Positions 6,572-11,900 of a DNA stretch of 11,900 nucleotides are shown here, piece after piece (position 1 is the stretch's first letter; each line of letters starts with the position of its first letter). The translations under genes were made by a program, and so were the position numbers. The stretch spans positions 1 through 11,900 of the forward strand of contig JAANXG010000042.1 of the NCBI GenBank assembly GCA_018263405.1, read 5' to 3'. The stretch comes from Gammaproteobacteria bacterium (GTDB taxonomy: Bacteria > Pseudomonadota > Gammaproteobacteria > Arenicellales > JAANXG01). A model generated the notes under the pieces. It searched no databases, had not been told where the DNA came from, and saw only the letters and a list, made by a program, of their open reading frames with translations.

Positions 6572-7825
6572 ATGAACGATGCCAAAAGACCTCTTTCCCA
6601 CATACGTTTGACATCCCACCCGGACGAGCAACGGGCGGTCGTGCCCGTCGTCTGGGGAGCGTCGGACCCCCGGGAACGCGGACCCATCGTCGGCACGCTG
6701 ACGGACCATTCGCGGCGCAATGCCATCGGCGCGCATTCGGGGTCGTATTCCCTCTATCGCGCGCTGGCCGTGGCGTCGGGCACACTCGATCCGGTGCATG
6801 TGCCGGATCTCACCAACACTTCCCCGGTAGTGCCTATCGGCCCAGTGACGCAATGGCATGACCCGGAGAAAATCGTGTCAATCGATCCTTACGGCCACAT
6901 GGTGAGCGACGTGTTTGCCGAAGAGCTGGAAGCCGGCTGGGACATCCGCCCGACCATTGCGGTGACCAAGGCGCAGCTCAACATGCCGGAGATCCGCCAC
7001 GCGATGGACAGCGGCCGTCTGAAACCCGATGGTAACGTGTTGACCGAAGACGGTGATGCGCGTGTTACCAAAGCCGCCATCGAGCCGGTGTGGTACCTGC
7101 CGGGAGTCGCGGAGCGCTTCGGTGTCAGTGAAGGCGAGCTTAGGCGCTGCCTGTTCGAGCAGTCGGGCGGCATGTTCACGGAACTGGTGACACGAAACGA
7201 TCTGAAAGTTTTCCTTCCGCCCATCGGCGGTATCACCGTCTACTGCTTCGGCGACCTGAAAGCGATCACCGACGCCAACGGCAAAGTCGCCTGCCGCGTT
7301 CACGATGAGTGCAACGGCTCGGACGTGTTCGGTTCGGACATTTGCACCTGTCGCCCATACCTTGCCCACGGAATCGAGGTCTGTATCGACACCGCGCAGC
7401 GGGGCGGCGCCGGTGTCATAGTCTACAACCGGAAGGAGGGCCGGGCACTCGGTGAAGTGACCAAGTTTCTTGTCTACAACGCGCGCAAGCGTCAGCAGGG
7501 CGGCGATCGCGCCGAGACTTATTTTGCGCGCACCGAATGCGTGGCGGGGGCCCAGGACATGCGATTTCAGGAGCTTATGCCCGATGCTCTACTCTGGCTG
7601 GGGATCGCTCGCATCGATCGTTTCGTTTCCATGAGCAACATGAAGTACGACGCCATCGCGCGTCAGGGCATCGATATTGTCGAGCGCGTACCGATACCGA
7701 AAGAATTGGTTCCCGACGACGCGAGCGTGGAGATGCTCGCGAAAAAGGCGGCCGGGTATTTTTCCGAAATGCCGGTTGCGCCGGACGAAATCAAGCAGAC
7801 GCTGGGAAGAGGGTTCGACGAGTAA
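6572..7825 (+). CDS. urc1: GTP cyclohydrolase II-like protein, Urc1/Urg1 type (uracil catabolism)
   Basis: This 417-residue protein is twice the length of riboflavin-pathway RibA. Residues 1 to about 210 are an extra domain with no RibA counterpart (conserved-looking GTLTDHSRRNAIGAHSG, 41-57). Residues 211-400 carry the cyclohydrolase fold: RVHDECNGSDVFGSDICTC (242-260) supplies the three zinc cysteines C247, C258 and C260; YNRKEGRALG (285-294) matches RibA YHRQEGRNIG; IDIVERVPI (367-375) matches the RibA C-terminal motif. The base-recognition part differs: RibA CGFQL reads CRPYL, and the TNNPKK segment reads SMSNMKY. This domain plan is that of Urc1/Urg1, required for uracil use as nitrogen source in Lachancea and uracil-inducible in Aspergillus. 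It probably acts on UMP or a close derivative, not GTP; that is family knowledge plus inference, since the chemistry is not fully settled. Last gene of the plus-strand run; no strong ribosome site. Confidence 0.88.
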   Translation: MNDAKRPLSHIRLTSHPDEQRAVVPVVWGASDPRERGPIVGTLTDHSRRNAIGAHSGSYSLYRALAVASGTLDPVHVPDLTNTSPVVPIGPVTQWHDPEKIVSIDPYGHMVSDVFAEELEAGWDIRPTIAVTKAQLNMPEIRHAMDSGRLKPDGNVLTEDGDARVTKAAIEPVWYLPGVAERFGVSEGELRRCLFEQSGGMFTELVTRNDLKVFLPPIGGITVYCFGDLKAITDANGKVACRVHDECNGSDVFGSDICTCRPYLAHGIEVCIDTAQRGGAGVIVYNRKEGRALGEVTKFLVYNARKRQQGGDRAETYFARTECVAGAQDMRFQELMPDALLWLGIARIDRFVSMSNMKYDAIARQGIDIVERVPIPKELVPDDASVEMLAKKAAGYFSEMPVAPDEIKQTLGRGFDE

Positions 7826-7837
7826 ACACTGGGCACA

Positions 7838-7865
7838 CCGCACGCGGTAGTTTGCGCGGATTTTT
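7838..7865 (+). terminator. Probable terminator after the Urc1-like gene
   Basis: CCGC-A-C (7838-7843) pairs with G-C-GCGG (7854-7859) with one mismatch, followed by A and TTTTT (7861-7865). It lies 12 bases after the urc1 stop in the 55-bp gap to the convergent deaminase gene, a sensible place to end the plus-strand transcript. Confidence 0.45.
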
Positions 7866-7880
7866 CTCCGATGCCGCCGA

Positions 7881-8342
7881 TTACTCGTTCTCGGCAATGT
7901 CCTCGTTCCAGAGGTCGGGTCGTTCGGCGATGAAAGTCGACATGAGCGAGATACAGTCCTGCTCGTCAAGCAGAGCTACTTCGACGCCGCGCGACGCGAG
8001 AAAGTCGATATTGCCGGAGAAGTTTTTGTCCTCGCCGATGACAACGCGGCCGATGCCAAACTGGAGGATGGTGCCGGTGCACATCATGCAGGGGCTCAAG
8101 GTCGTGTACATAGTAACCTTCGAGTAGTCGGCGCGCCGCCCGGCGTTCTTCATACAGTCGGTTTCCCCGTGGGAGATTGGGTTGCCGTCCTGCACGCGCC
8201 GGTTGCGGCCGCGGCCAATGACCTTGCCGTCTTCCACCATCACCGCGCCCACCGGTACCCCGCCTTCCTTGTAACCCGTCCGGGCTTCCTCGAGGGCGAG
8301 CCTCATGAACTTTGCATCGTCCGCTTCATTCGCAGTCGCCAT
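7881..8342 (-). CDS. Cytosine deaminase, yeast Fcy1-like (zinc CDA-fold nucleoside/nucleobase deaminase)
   Basis: This cytoplasmic zinc hydrolase is predicted to convert cytosine to uracil and ammonia. Its 153 residues match yeast Fcy1 (158 aa) along the whole length. EEARTGYKEGGVPVGAV (18-34) corresponds to Fcy1 EEAALGYKEGGVPIGG. Zinc and catalytic residues are H58 and E60 in SHGET, plus C85 and C88 in TLSPCMMCTG. IGEDKNFSG (102-110) and the tail ERPDLWNEDI (140-149) keep the Fcy1 substrate-pocket residues, with N47, W145 and D148 standing for yeast N51, W152 and D155. That tail separates it from TadA and from guanine deaminase. The ATG at 8342 has AGGTGG at 8348-8353, five bases upstream. 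A TATAAT lies 47 bases upstream of the start. Its neighbours Upp, Urc1 and Urc4 fit a role feeding uracil into the degradation pathway. Bacterial cytosine deaminase is usually the unrelated CodA. Confidence 0.88.
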   Translation of the reverse strand: MATANEADDAKFMRLALEEARTGYKEGGVPVGAVMVEDGKVIGRGRNRRVQDGNPISHGETDCMKNAGRRADYSKVTMYTTLSPCMMCTGTILQFGIGRVVIGEDKNFSGNIDFLASRGVEVALLDEQDCISLMSTFIAERPDLWNEDIAENE

Positions 8343-8388
8343 TCACGCCACCTTTCGTTTGAGTCGCCATGGAATCCGACCGCGATAA

Positions 8389-8394
8389 ATTATA
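8389..8394 (-). promoter_or_regulatory. Candidate -10 box for the cytosine deaminase gene (TATAAT)
   Basis: A perfect TATAAT on the minus strand lies 46 bases upstream of the start codon, inside an imperfect palindrome CGCGATAAATTATACCGCG (8381-8399). No good -35 is visible at 16-18 bases, so activator help or a chance match are both possible. Confidence 0.4.
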
Positions 8395-8407
8395 CCGCGA
8401 CTGAATC

Positions 8408-8473
8408 CCGAGCGAGTTATGGGAGCGGAGCCGGCTCCGCTGTATGGCACGGATTGGTGCATTGGTCGCTCGG
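8408..8473. repeat. Nested inverted repeat between urc4 and the deaminase gene
   Basis: Outer arms CCGAGCGA (8408-8415) and TCGCTCGG (8466-8473) are perfect 8-bp complements. They enclose an 18-bp perfect palindrome, AGCGGAGCCGGCTCCGCT (8424-8441). The element fills most of the 135-bp gap after the urc4 stop and lies upstream of the deaminase -10. It could be a terminator without a T-run, a REP-like interspersed repeat (the GGGAGCGG start resembles Pseudomonas-type REPs) or a protein-binding site. A second copy is not seen in this window. Confidence 0.55.
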
Positions 8474-8477
8474 AATC

Positions 8478-9734
8478 TTAGAAAACCGTGCCGTCACTAA
8501 TGATTCGAACAGGCGGCGGCGCGGCTTCGCCCCGGCGTTCGCGCGCAATGCGCCGCCCGGCCTGCCAGGTGCCGCCTTCGAGGATCTTGATCAGCGGCAT
8601 CGGGTCGCGGTCCCCTCCGAGCCGCGTCCGGATGCGCTCCGCCAGCCGGTCCAGCAGGGCCACGGTGAGTGCGCGCCACTCGACCACCAGCGTCGAATCC
8701 ACGGCATGGGCGACCGTCAGTGCCGCTGGGTCCCGGAGGTCCAATACGGCCAGATCGATCAACAAGCCGCCGTTGCGGTATTCGGGTAATCCGGTGAGCG
8801 CCGCCAGCTCCGTGACCTCGATACCGGCTTCCGTCAGGGGTTCTACCAGGGAGTAGGCCAGCCACTGGGACAGCTTATGGAACGGCACCCAACCGTCCGT
8901 GGCGTCGTTGGCCCGGATGGCCGGATGGTGCCAGACATCGCCGAGTTCGATGCCATCCAGCTTCGGCCGGTCCGGCCAGATACCGGAGAATCCGTCCAGC
9001 AGCGACTCCAGAATAAACGGCGCCGGCAAAGATCCGCCCTCGGCGCGGGTAGCGAAGTAATCGAACAGATGACCGATACGAGGTGTATCGGCTCCGAACA
9101 ACTCGGGCCGGGATTCGAGCGCGGCCCCCAGGCGCCGCATGAGCGCGGCGCGTTGTTCGAGGCCGACCAGCGGGTTGGACGCGTCCGCCTGGAGGGCTCG
9201 GCCCAGCTTCGCCGATGTCACGCCGGCCAGGGCGCGGGCGTCGGCGCGCAAGGGCGCTTTCGGCTCGGCTGAAAACAAGCCCTGTCGGAACAGTTGAAAG
9301 CTCGCCACGGCCAATCCTTCGGAGCGCGTATAGGTCTCGCCCGTGTCCGGATCGCGATATTGCCAGCGGGAGCCGGCGCCGGCATCGAGCAGTACGCTGG
9401 TTACCGCCAGATCGAAGCGGATACGGGCACGTTCGGTGGATGGCGCATCGTCGTCCAGGGTCCGGGCGAGCCGGGACCACCGGTCGACCCCGCCGGCGCG
9501 GAAGTGACGCCAGCGGCTGTGGAAAGGGATTTCCAGCGACGGGTAGCGTTCCCGGATCGTCTCGATGACATAATCCGCCGCCGTATCGAGGGATTCCGGA
9601 TTCAGCTTAAAGTGTGCGAGCTCATCCTGTTCCGCGAGTGCCAGCATTTGATTGGCGCGCAGGCGTACGGCGCGGGCGCCGCGCAGCCAGGCGGCGGCAT
9701 CTCGTGCTGTCCGTGGAGCGCCCGGCCCGTTCAT
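8478..9734 (-). CDS. urc4: DUF1688 protein, Urc4/Urg3 type (uracil catabolism)
   Basis: This 418-residue soluble protein has no signal peptide or membrane span. It has the hallmarks I associate with DUF1688: VTSVLLDAGAGSRWQYRD (111-128), RSEGLAVASFQLFRQGLFS (137-155), LEQRAALMRRLG (192-203), WVPFHKLSQWLAYSLVEPL (282-300), LPEYRNGGLLIDLAVL (316-331) and the terminal GTVF. The family is essential for uracil breakdown by the yeast URC route, but its reaction is not firmly assigned. Since N-ribosylurea has been reported as a pathway intermediate, cleavage of a ribosylurea compound to urea and sugar is a reasonable guess. The ATG at 9734 has no obvious ribosome site, but its ATGA overlaps the stop of an upstream short frame, suggesting ancestral translational coupling. 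The gene is noticeably more GC-rich than the ccm genes beside it. Confidence 0.9.
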   Translation of the reverse strand: MNGPGAPRTARDAAAWLRGARAVRLRANQMLALAEQDELAHFKLNPESLDTAADYVIETIRERYPSLEIPFHSRWRHFRAGGVDRWSRLARTLDDDAPSTERARIRFDLAVTSVLLDAGAGSRWQYRDPDTGETYTRSEGLAVASFQLFRQGLFSAEPKAPLRADARALAGVTSAKLGRALQADASNPLVGLEQRAALMRRLGAALESRPELFGADTPRIGHLFDYFATRAEGGSLPAPFILESLLDGFSGIWPDRPKLDGIELGDVWHHPAIRANDATDGWVPFHKLSQWLAYSLVEPLTEAGIEVTELAALTGLPEYRNGGLLIDLAVLDLRDPAALTVAHAVDSTLVVEWRALTVALLDRLAERIRTRLGGDRDPMPLIKILEGGTWQAGRRIARERRGEAAPPPVRIISDGTVF

Positions 9735-9856
9735 GAGCGCGGCGGAACCGGATTCACAATGACGCCGAGAACGCCGGCCAAGGCGATCCCTTCGAGGGCC
9801 AACTTGCCGGCGGGAAAACCCGCCCTCCCGATGGCGGACACGGCTTTATATCGATA
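9731..9856 (-). pseudogene. Possible C-terminal remnant of an NCS2-family uracil permease
   Basis: Directly after the ccmI stop, a 41-codon open frame on the minus strand runs to a TGA that overlaps the urc4 start (ATGA). Its translation includes GKLALEGIALAGVLGVIVN, a hydrophobic segment resembling the last membrane span of UraA-like permeases (E. coli UraA has a similar LKGMALATIVGI near its end), then PVPPRS. There is no good start codon or ribosome site, and the rest of the permease is missing. I infer that a uracil permease gene once stood upstream of urc4 and was deleted, with the break at the end of ccmI. The similarity is recalled, not searched, and the segment is short. Confidence 0.4.
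9809..9824. repeat. Perfect hairpin downstream of ccmI
   Basis: On the plus strand GGCGGG and CCCGCC flank AAAA (6-bp stem, 4-base loop); the minus-strand transcript would form the same stem with a TTTT loop. It lies 33 bases after the ccmI stop and before urc4. No T-run follows, so it may slow or partly end transcription from ccm, or simply be part of the permease remnant. Confidence 0.4.
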
Positions 9857-11089
9857 TCAAGGCGCCACGTGATCGATACGTACGCTGACCATGGCCGTGT
9901 CTTTCGTGGACACCACTTTGGACTCGGCTTGTAAATCTCCCGTTTGCGGAACGGGTTGGCCGCTTTTGGACACGTGTGCGCCGATGGTGACTTCATCGAA
10001 TTGCGAGAGCTTGAATTGCGGTGTCATGACCCGGGTGTCGTTTAACGACACCGTGACCGGAAGGTTGGCCACGCTTTTTCGTATCACCGCAAGCGGCATC
10101 GGCGGTCCGTCCACGGCTTTGGCGAAAATAAACACGGTATCGCCTGGTCGAGCTTTCGATTTCAGGTCGTCGCTTAAGCTCACGGCAACATTAATGTTGA
10201 TGCCGATGTCCGCTTGAACGCCGGCTTCCGGTTCGGAAGCGGTAATCCCCTGCGCCGACAGCGACTGAATGACGCGTTGGATTTCGGTCTTGGGTTGCCC
10301 TTCCAATAGCGGTTCCACTTTGCGGTAGAAGCCGAGCGCCTTTTCGAGATCGCCGGCCCGATGGGCGGCGGCGGCGGCCATCCACAGGCTTTGCGGGTGG
10401 TTGGGATCTTGCTCCAGGGCCAAGTTCACCAATCGAATGGGTTCCCCCGCGAAAGAGCCGTTTTGGTTCATGGCGATGGCGTCGGCGCGCCGGACCAGCA
10501 CTTCCGGTACATCGCCGATCAAGGACTGCAGTTCGGCAAACGCGTCAGCGGCGTCTTGAAATCGCTCCAACGACATATAGCTTTGACCCAGCATTAACCA
10601 GCCTTCGGCATCCCCAGGGTTTGCTTCCAGGCGTTTGGCCAGGTTGGCCACCATGGCCTGTATTTGACCCGGGTTGTCCGAATGCCCCGGGGTTTGCGAC
10701 ACTTGGCGTGAACCTTCGGAAACAAGAGCCCGCGGCGTTCCCAGAGTCAAATAAAGCAGGCCGCTTAGAACCGGAATAACAATCATCACCGTAAAACCGA
10801 TCCAGTTAGCACGAGCGGTGCTGCTTTCTTGCGAAGCCCGGTTCTCTTCCAAGCGTAAATCGTTGGCAAGTTGACGTTCTATATCGGCCTTGGTTTCCTC
10901 GAGTTCCTGTGTGTCTATTTCCCCGCTTTGTTTGCGTTGTTGCAGTTCCTGCAGGCGGTGCTTCAGAAGATGAATGGTATAATTTTGTTGGTCATCCGGG
11001 ATGGCTGCGTGCGAACGGAACAGCGGCGGCAAAATCAGCACCAGGCAGATCAGCAGTAATGTGACCGCTACAAGGAAGAAGATAACCAT
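9857..11089 (-). CDS. ccmI: Cytochrome c maturation protein CcmI (CycH)
   Basis: This inner-membrane chaperone of System I cytochrome c biogenesis holds apocytochrome c and presents it to the CcmF/CcmH haem-ligation complex. The 410 residues show the family order: N-terminal membrane span (1-21), a cytoplasmic charged helical loop rich in Q and E (35-85, possible coiled coil), a second span (96-117), TPR-like helices (about 145-265, with WLMLGQSYMSLERFQDAADAF and a later ALGFYRKVEPLL), and a C-terminal periplasmic domain (about 295-408). That domain carries FIFAKAVDGPPMPLAVIRK and DTRVMTPQFKLSQ, typical of gammaproteobacterial fused CcmI. The ATG at 11089 follows the ccmH stop by 3 bases, indicating one operon. 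Here it is the last ccm gene, followed immediately by the URC cluster on the same strand. Its base composition is lower in GC than that cluster. Confidence 0.93.
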   Translation of the reverse strand: MVIFFLVAVTLLLICLVLILPPLFRSHAAIPDDQQNYTIHLLKHRLQELQQRKQSGEIDTQELEETKADIERQLANDLRLEENRASQESSTARANWIGFTVMIVIPVLSGLLYLTLGTPRALVSEGSRQVSQTPGHSDNPGQIQAMVANLAKRLEANPGDAEGWLMLGQSYMSLERFQDAADAFAELQSLIGDVPEVLVRRADAIAMNQNGSFAGEPIRLVNLALEQDPNHPQSLWMAAAAAHRAGDLEKALGFYRKVEPLLEGQPKTEIQRVIQSLSAQGITASEPEAGVQADIGININVAVSLSDDLKSKARPGDTVFIFAKAVDGPPMPLAVIRKSVANLPVTVSLNDTRVMTPQFKLSQFDEVTIGAHVSKSGQPVPQTGDLQAESKVVSTKDTAMVSVRIDHVAP

Positions 11090-11092
11090 CGT

Positions 11093-11533
11093 TTAGCCGT
11101 TTAACAGATCCCGTGCCTGTGCCCGTTCGTCATCGCTTAAATCGGATACGGTTGATCGTCTCTTGATTATTACCGCGACGACCGACAAGGCTATGACCAG
11201 CAGCAGGAAAGGCCCTAACCACAACGCCAATGTGGTTGGCTTCACCGGCGGCCGGTAAAGCACGAAATCACCGTAACGCTGGACCATATACTCGATTACG
11301 TCGTCCTTTCCGGCGCCCGCTGTAACCATTTCATAGGCCTGCCCGCGCAGATCCTCGGCGAGGCCGGCATTGGAGTCGGCCAGGTTTTGGTTCTGGCAAA
11401 CCAGGCATCTAAGCTCCGTGATCAGCTCTTGATACAACGCTCGCTGCGCGGGATCGTCAAAACTTCTGGATTCAATTGCAGCCGAGGTGAAAGTCGGTAA
11501 AACAAATAAAAAAGCCAAAATCAGACTACGCAT
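11093..11533 (-). CDS. ccmH: Cytochrome c maturation protein CcmH (CcmL), thiol-disulfide oxidoreductase subunit
   Basis: This membrane-anchored periplasmic protein reduces the CXXC haem-binding motif of apocytochrome c, in complex with CcmF and CcmI. It has a signal peptide (1-18, ending TFTSA), the diagnostic LRCLVCQNQNLADSNAGLA segment (41-59) with the redox pair C43 and C46, and QRYGDFVLYRPPVKP (85-99). One C-terminal membrane span (about 101-123) and a short cytoplasmic tail follow. At 146 residues it is the short, CcmI-separate form, unlike the fused E. coli CcmH. The ATG at 11533 directly abuts the ccmG stop (TGAATG), so the genes are probably translationally coupled. Confidence 0.95.
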   Translation of the reverse strand: MRSLILAFLFVLPTFTSAAIESRSFDDPAQRALYQELITELRCLVCQNQNLADSNAGLAEDLRGQAYEMVTAGAGKDDVIEYMVQRYGDFVLYRPPVKPTTLALWLGPFLLLVIALSVVAVIIKRRSTVSDLSDDERAQARDLLNG

Positions 11534-11899
11534 TCAGGACTCTTGGGACAGTTCTTCGATGGTGGGGATAATCACGTCGTTCAAGCCTTGAAAATCCACG
11601 GGGCCGATGTGTTTGTAGCGGATATATCCCTTGCGGTCGATCACGAAAGTTTCGGGAACCCCGTATACACCCCAGTCGATGCCGACGCTACCGTCCCGGT
11701 CGCTGACCGAGGTCAGGTACGGGTCACCCAGATCATCCAGCCAGCGCCTGGCATCGTCCAGCCGGTCTTTGTAGTTCAGGCCGACAATGGGCGCGAGATT
11801 TCGCCGAGCCAGAAAGTTCAGAACTTCATGCTCGGCGCGGCAGGACACGCACCAAGATGCCCAGACATTGAGCAGCCAGACCCGGCCCAACATGTCCTT
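11534..11899 (-). CDS. ccmG: Thiol:disulfide interchange protein CcmG/DsbE, N-terminus cut by window edge
   Basis: This periplasmic thioredoxin-like protein supplies reducing power for apocytochrome c thiols and is itself reduced by CcdA/DsbD. The frame is open to the window end (121 codons visible), so the ATG at 11893 is internal and the signal anchor lies outside; full-length members are about 180 residues. It shows VWLLNVWASWCVSCRAEH with the active-site pair C-V-S-C, the conserved GLNYKD segment, GVYGVPETFVIDRKG with the cis-proline of the thioredoxin fold, and the closing YKHIGPVD. It is the most upstream ccm gene visible, followed without a gap by ccmH and ccmI. Confidence 0.93.
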   Translation of the reverse strand, partial: KDMLGRVWLLNVWASWCVSCRAEHEVLNFLARRNLAPIVGLNYKDRLDDARRWLDDLGDPYLTSVSDRDGSVGIDWGVYGVPETFVIDRKGYIRYKHIGPVDFQGLNDVIIPTIEELSQES

Positions 11900-11900
11900 G

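Noticed and set aside
6572..7825. Assignment as riboflavin-pathway RibA
   Set aside because: Length is double that of RibA, base-recognition segments differ, no other rib gene is nearby, and the neighbours are uracil-catabolism genes.
9857..11900. ccm genes as part of the novel system
   Set aside because: They are standard System I cytochrome c maturation genes in the usual order, with different base composition; they seem to be only the insertion neighbour.

Overview
The window looks like a chromosomal piece of a GC-rich proteobacterium, most likely a gammaproteobacterium. It carries a System I cytochrome c maturation operon (ccmG-ccmH-ccmI, minus strand, right end), which is found mainly in alpha- and gammaproteobacteria. 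The host was judged only from gene content and protein character. I see no tRNA, rRNA, CRISPR array, transposase or phage gene.

The main content (about 769-9734) is a cluster that I read as a bacterial version of the URC pyrimidine-degradation pathway, best known from the yeast Lachancea (Saccharomyces) kluyveri and, as the urg genes, from Aspergillus. Three hallmark genes are present. They are a uracil phosphoribosyltransferase (upp/Urc6 type, 769-1401 minus), a long GTP-cyclohydrolase-II-like protein (Urc1/Urg1 type, 6572-7825 plus) and a DUF1688 protein (Urc4/Urg3 type, 8478-9734 minus). With them are a yeast-Fcy1-like cytosine deaminase (7881-8342 minus) and a four-gene BMP/nucleoside-type ABC importer (1759-6427 plus: lipid-less substrate-binding protein, double ATPase, two permeases). 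The likely logic is that the importer takes up pyrimidine bases or nucleosides, the deaminase turns cytosine into uracil, and Upp makes UMP. Urc1 and Urc4 would then open and dismantle the UMP ring by a route unrelated to the reductive (Pyd) or Rut pathways. The yeast pathway ends in urea and 3-hydroxypropionate.

Layout: 2-685 (+) is the 3' part of a zinc-type alcohol dehydrogenase, convergent with upp. The 357-bp upp/importer divergent region (1402-1758) holds a candidate promoter for each side. The importer genes and urc1 run on the plus strand, with a hairpin-plus-T-run element after the binding-protein gene (2778-2814). urc1 and the deaminase converge over a probable terminator. The deaminase, urc4 and the ccm genes run on the minus strand. 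A nested inverted repeat sits between urc4 and the deaminase, and the urc4 start is overlapped by what looks like the decayed C-terminus of an NCS2 uracil permease, just where the ccm operon ends. Sampled lines are clearly more GC-rich in the URC cluster than in the ccm genes, consistent with acquisition of the cluster next to ccm. No regulator gene and no urea-degrading gene is present in the window.
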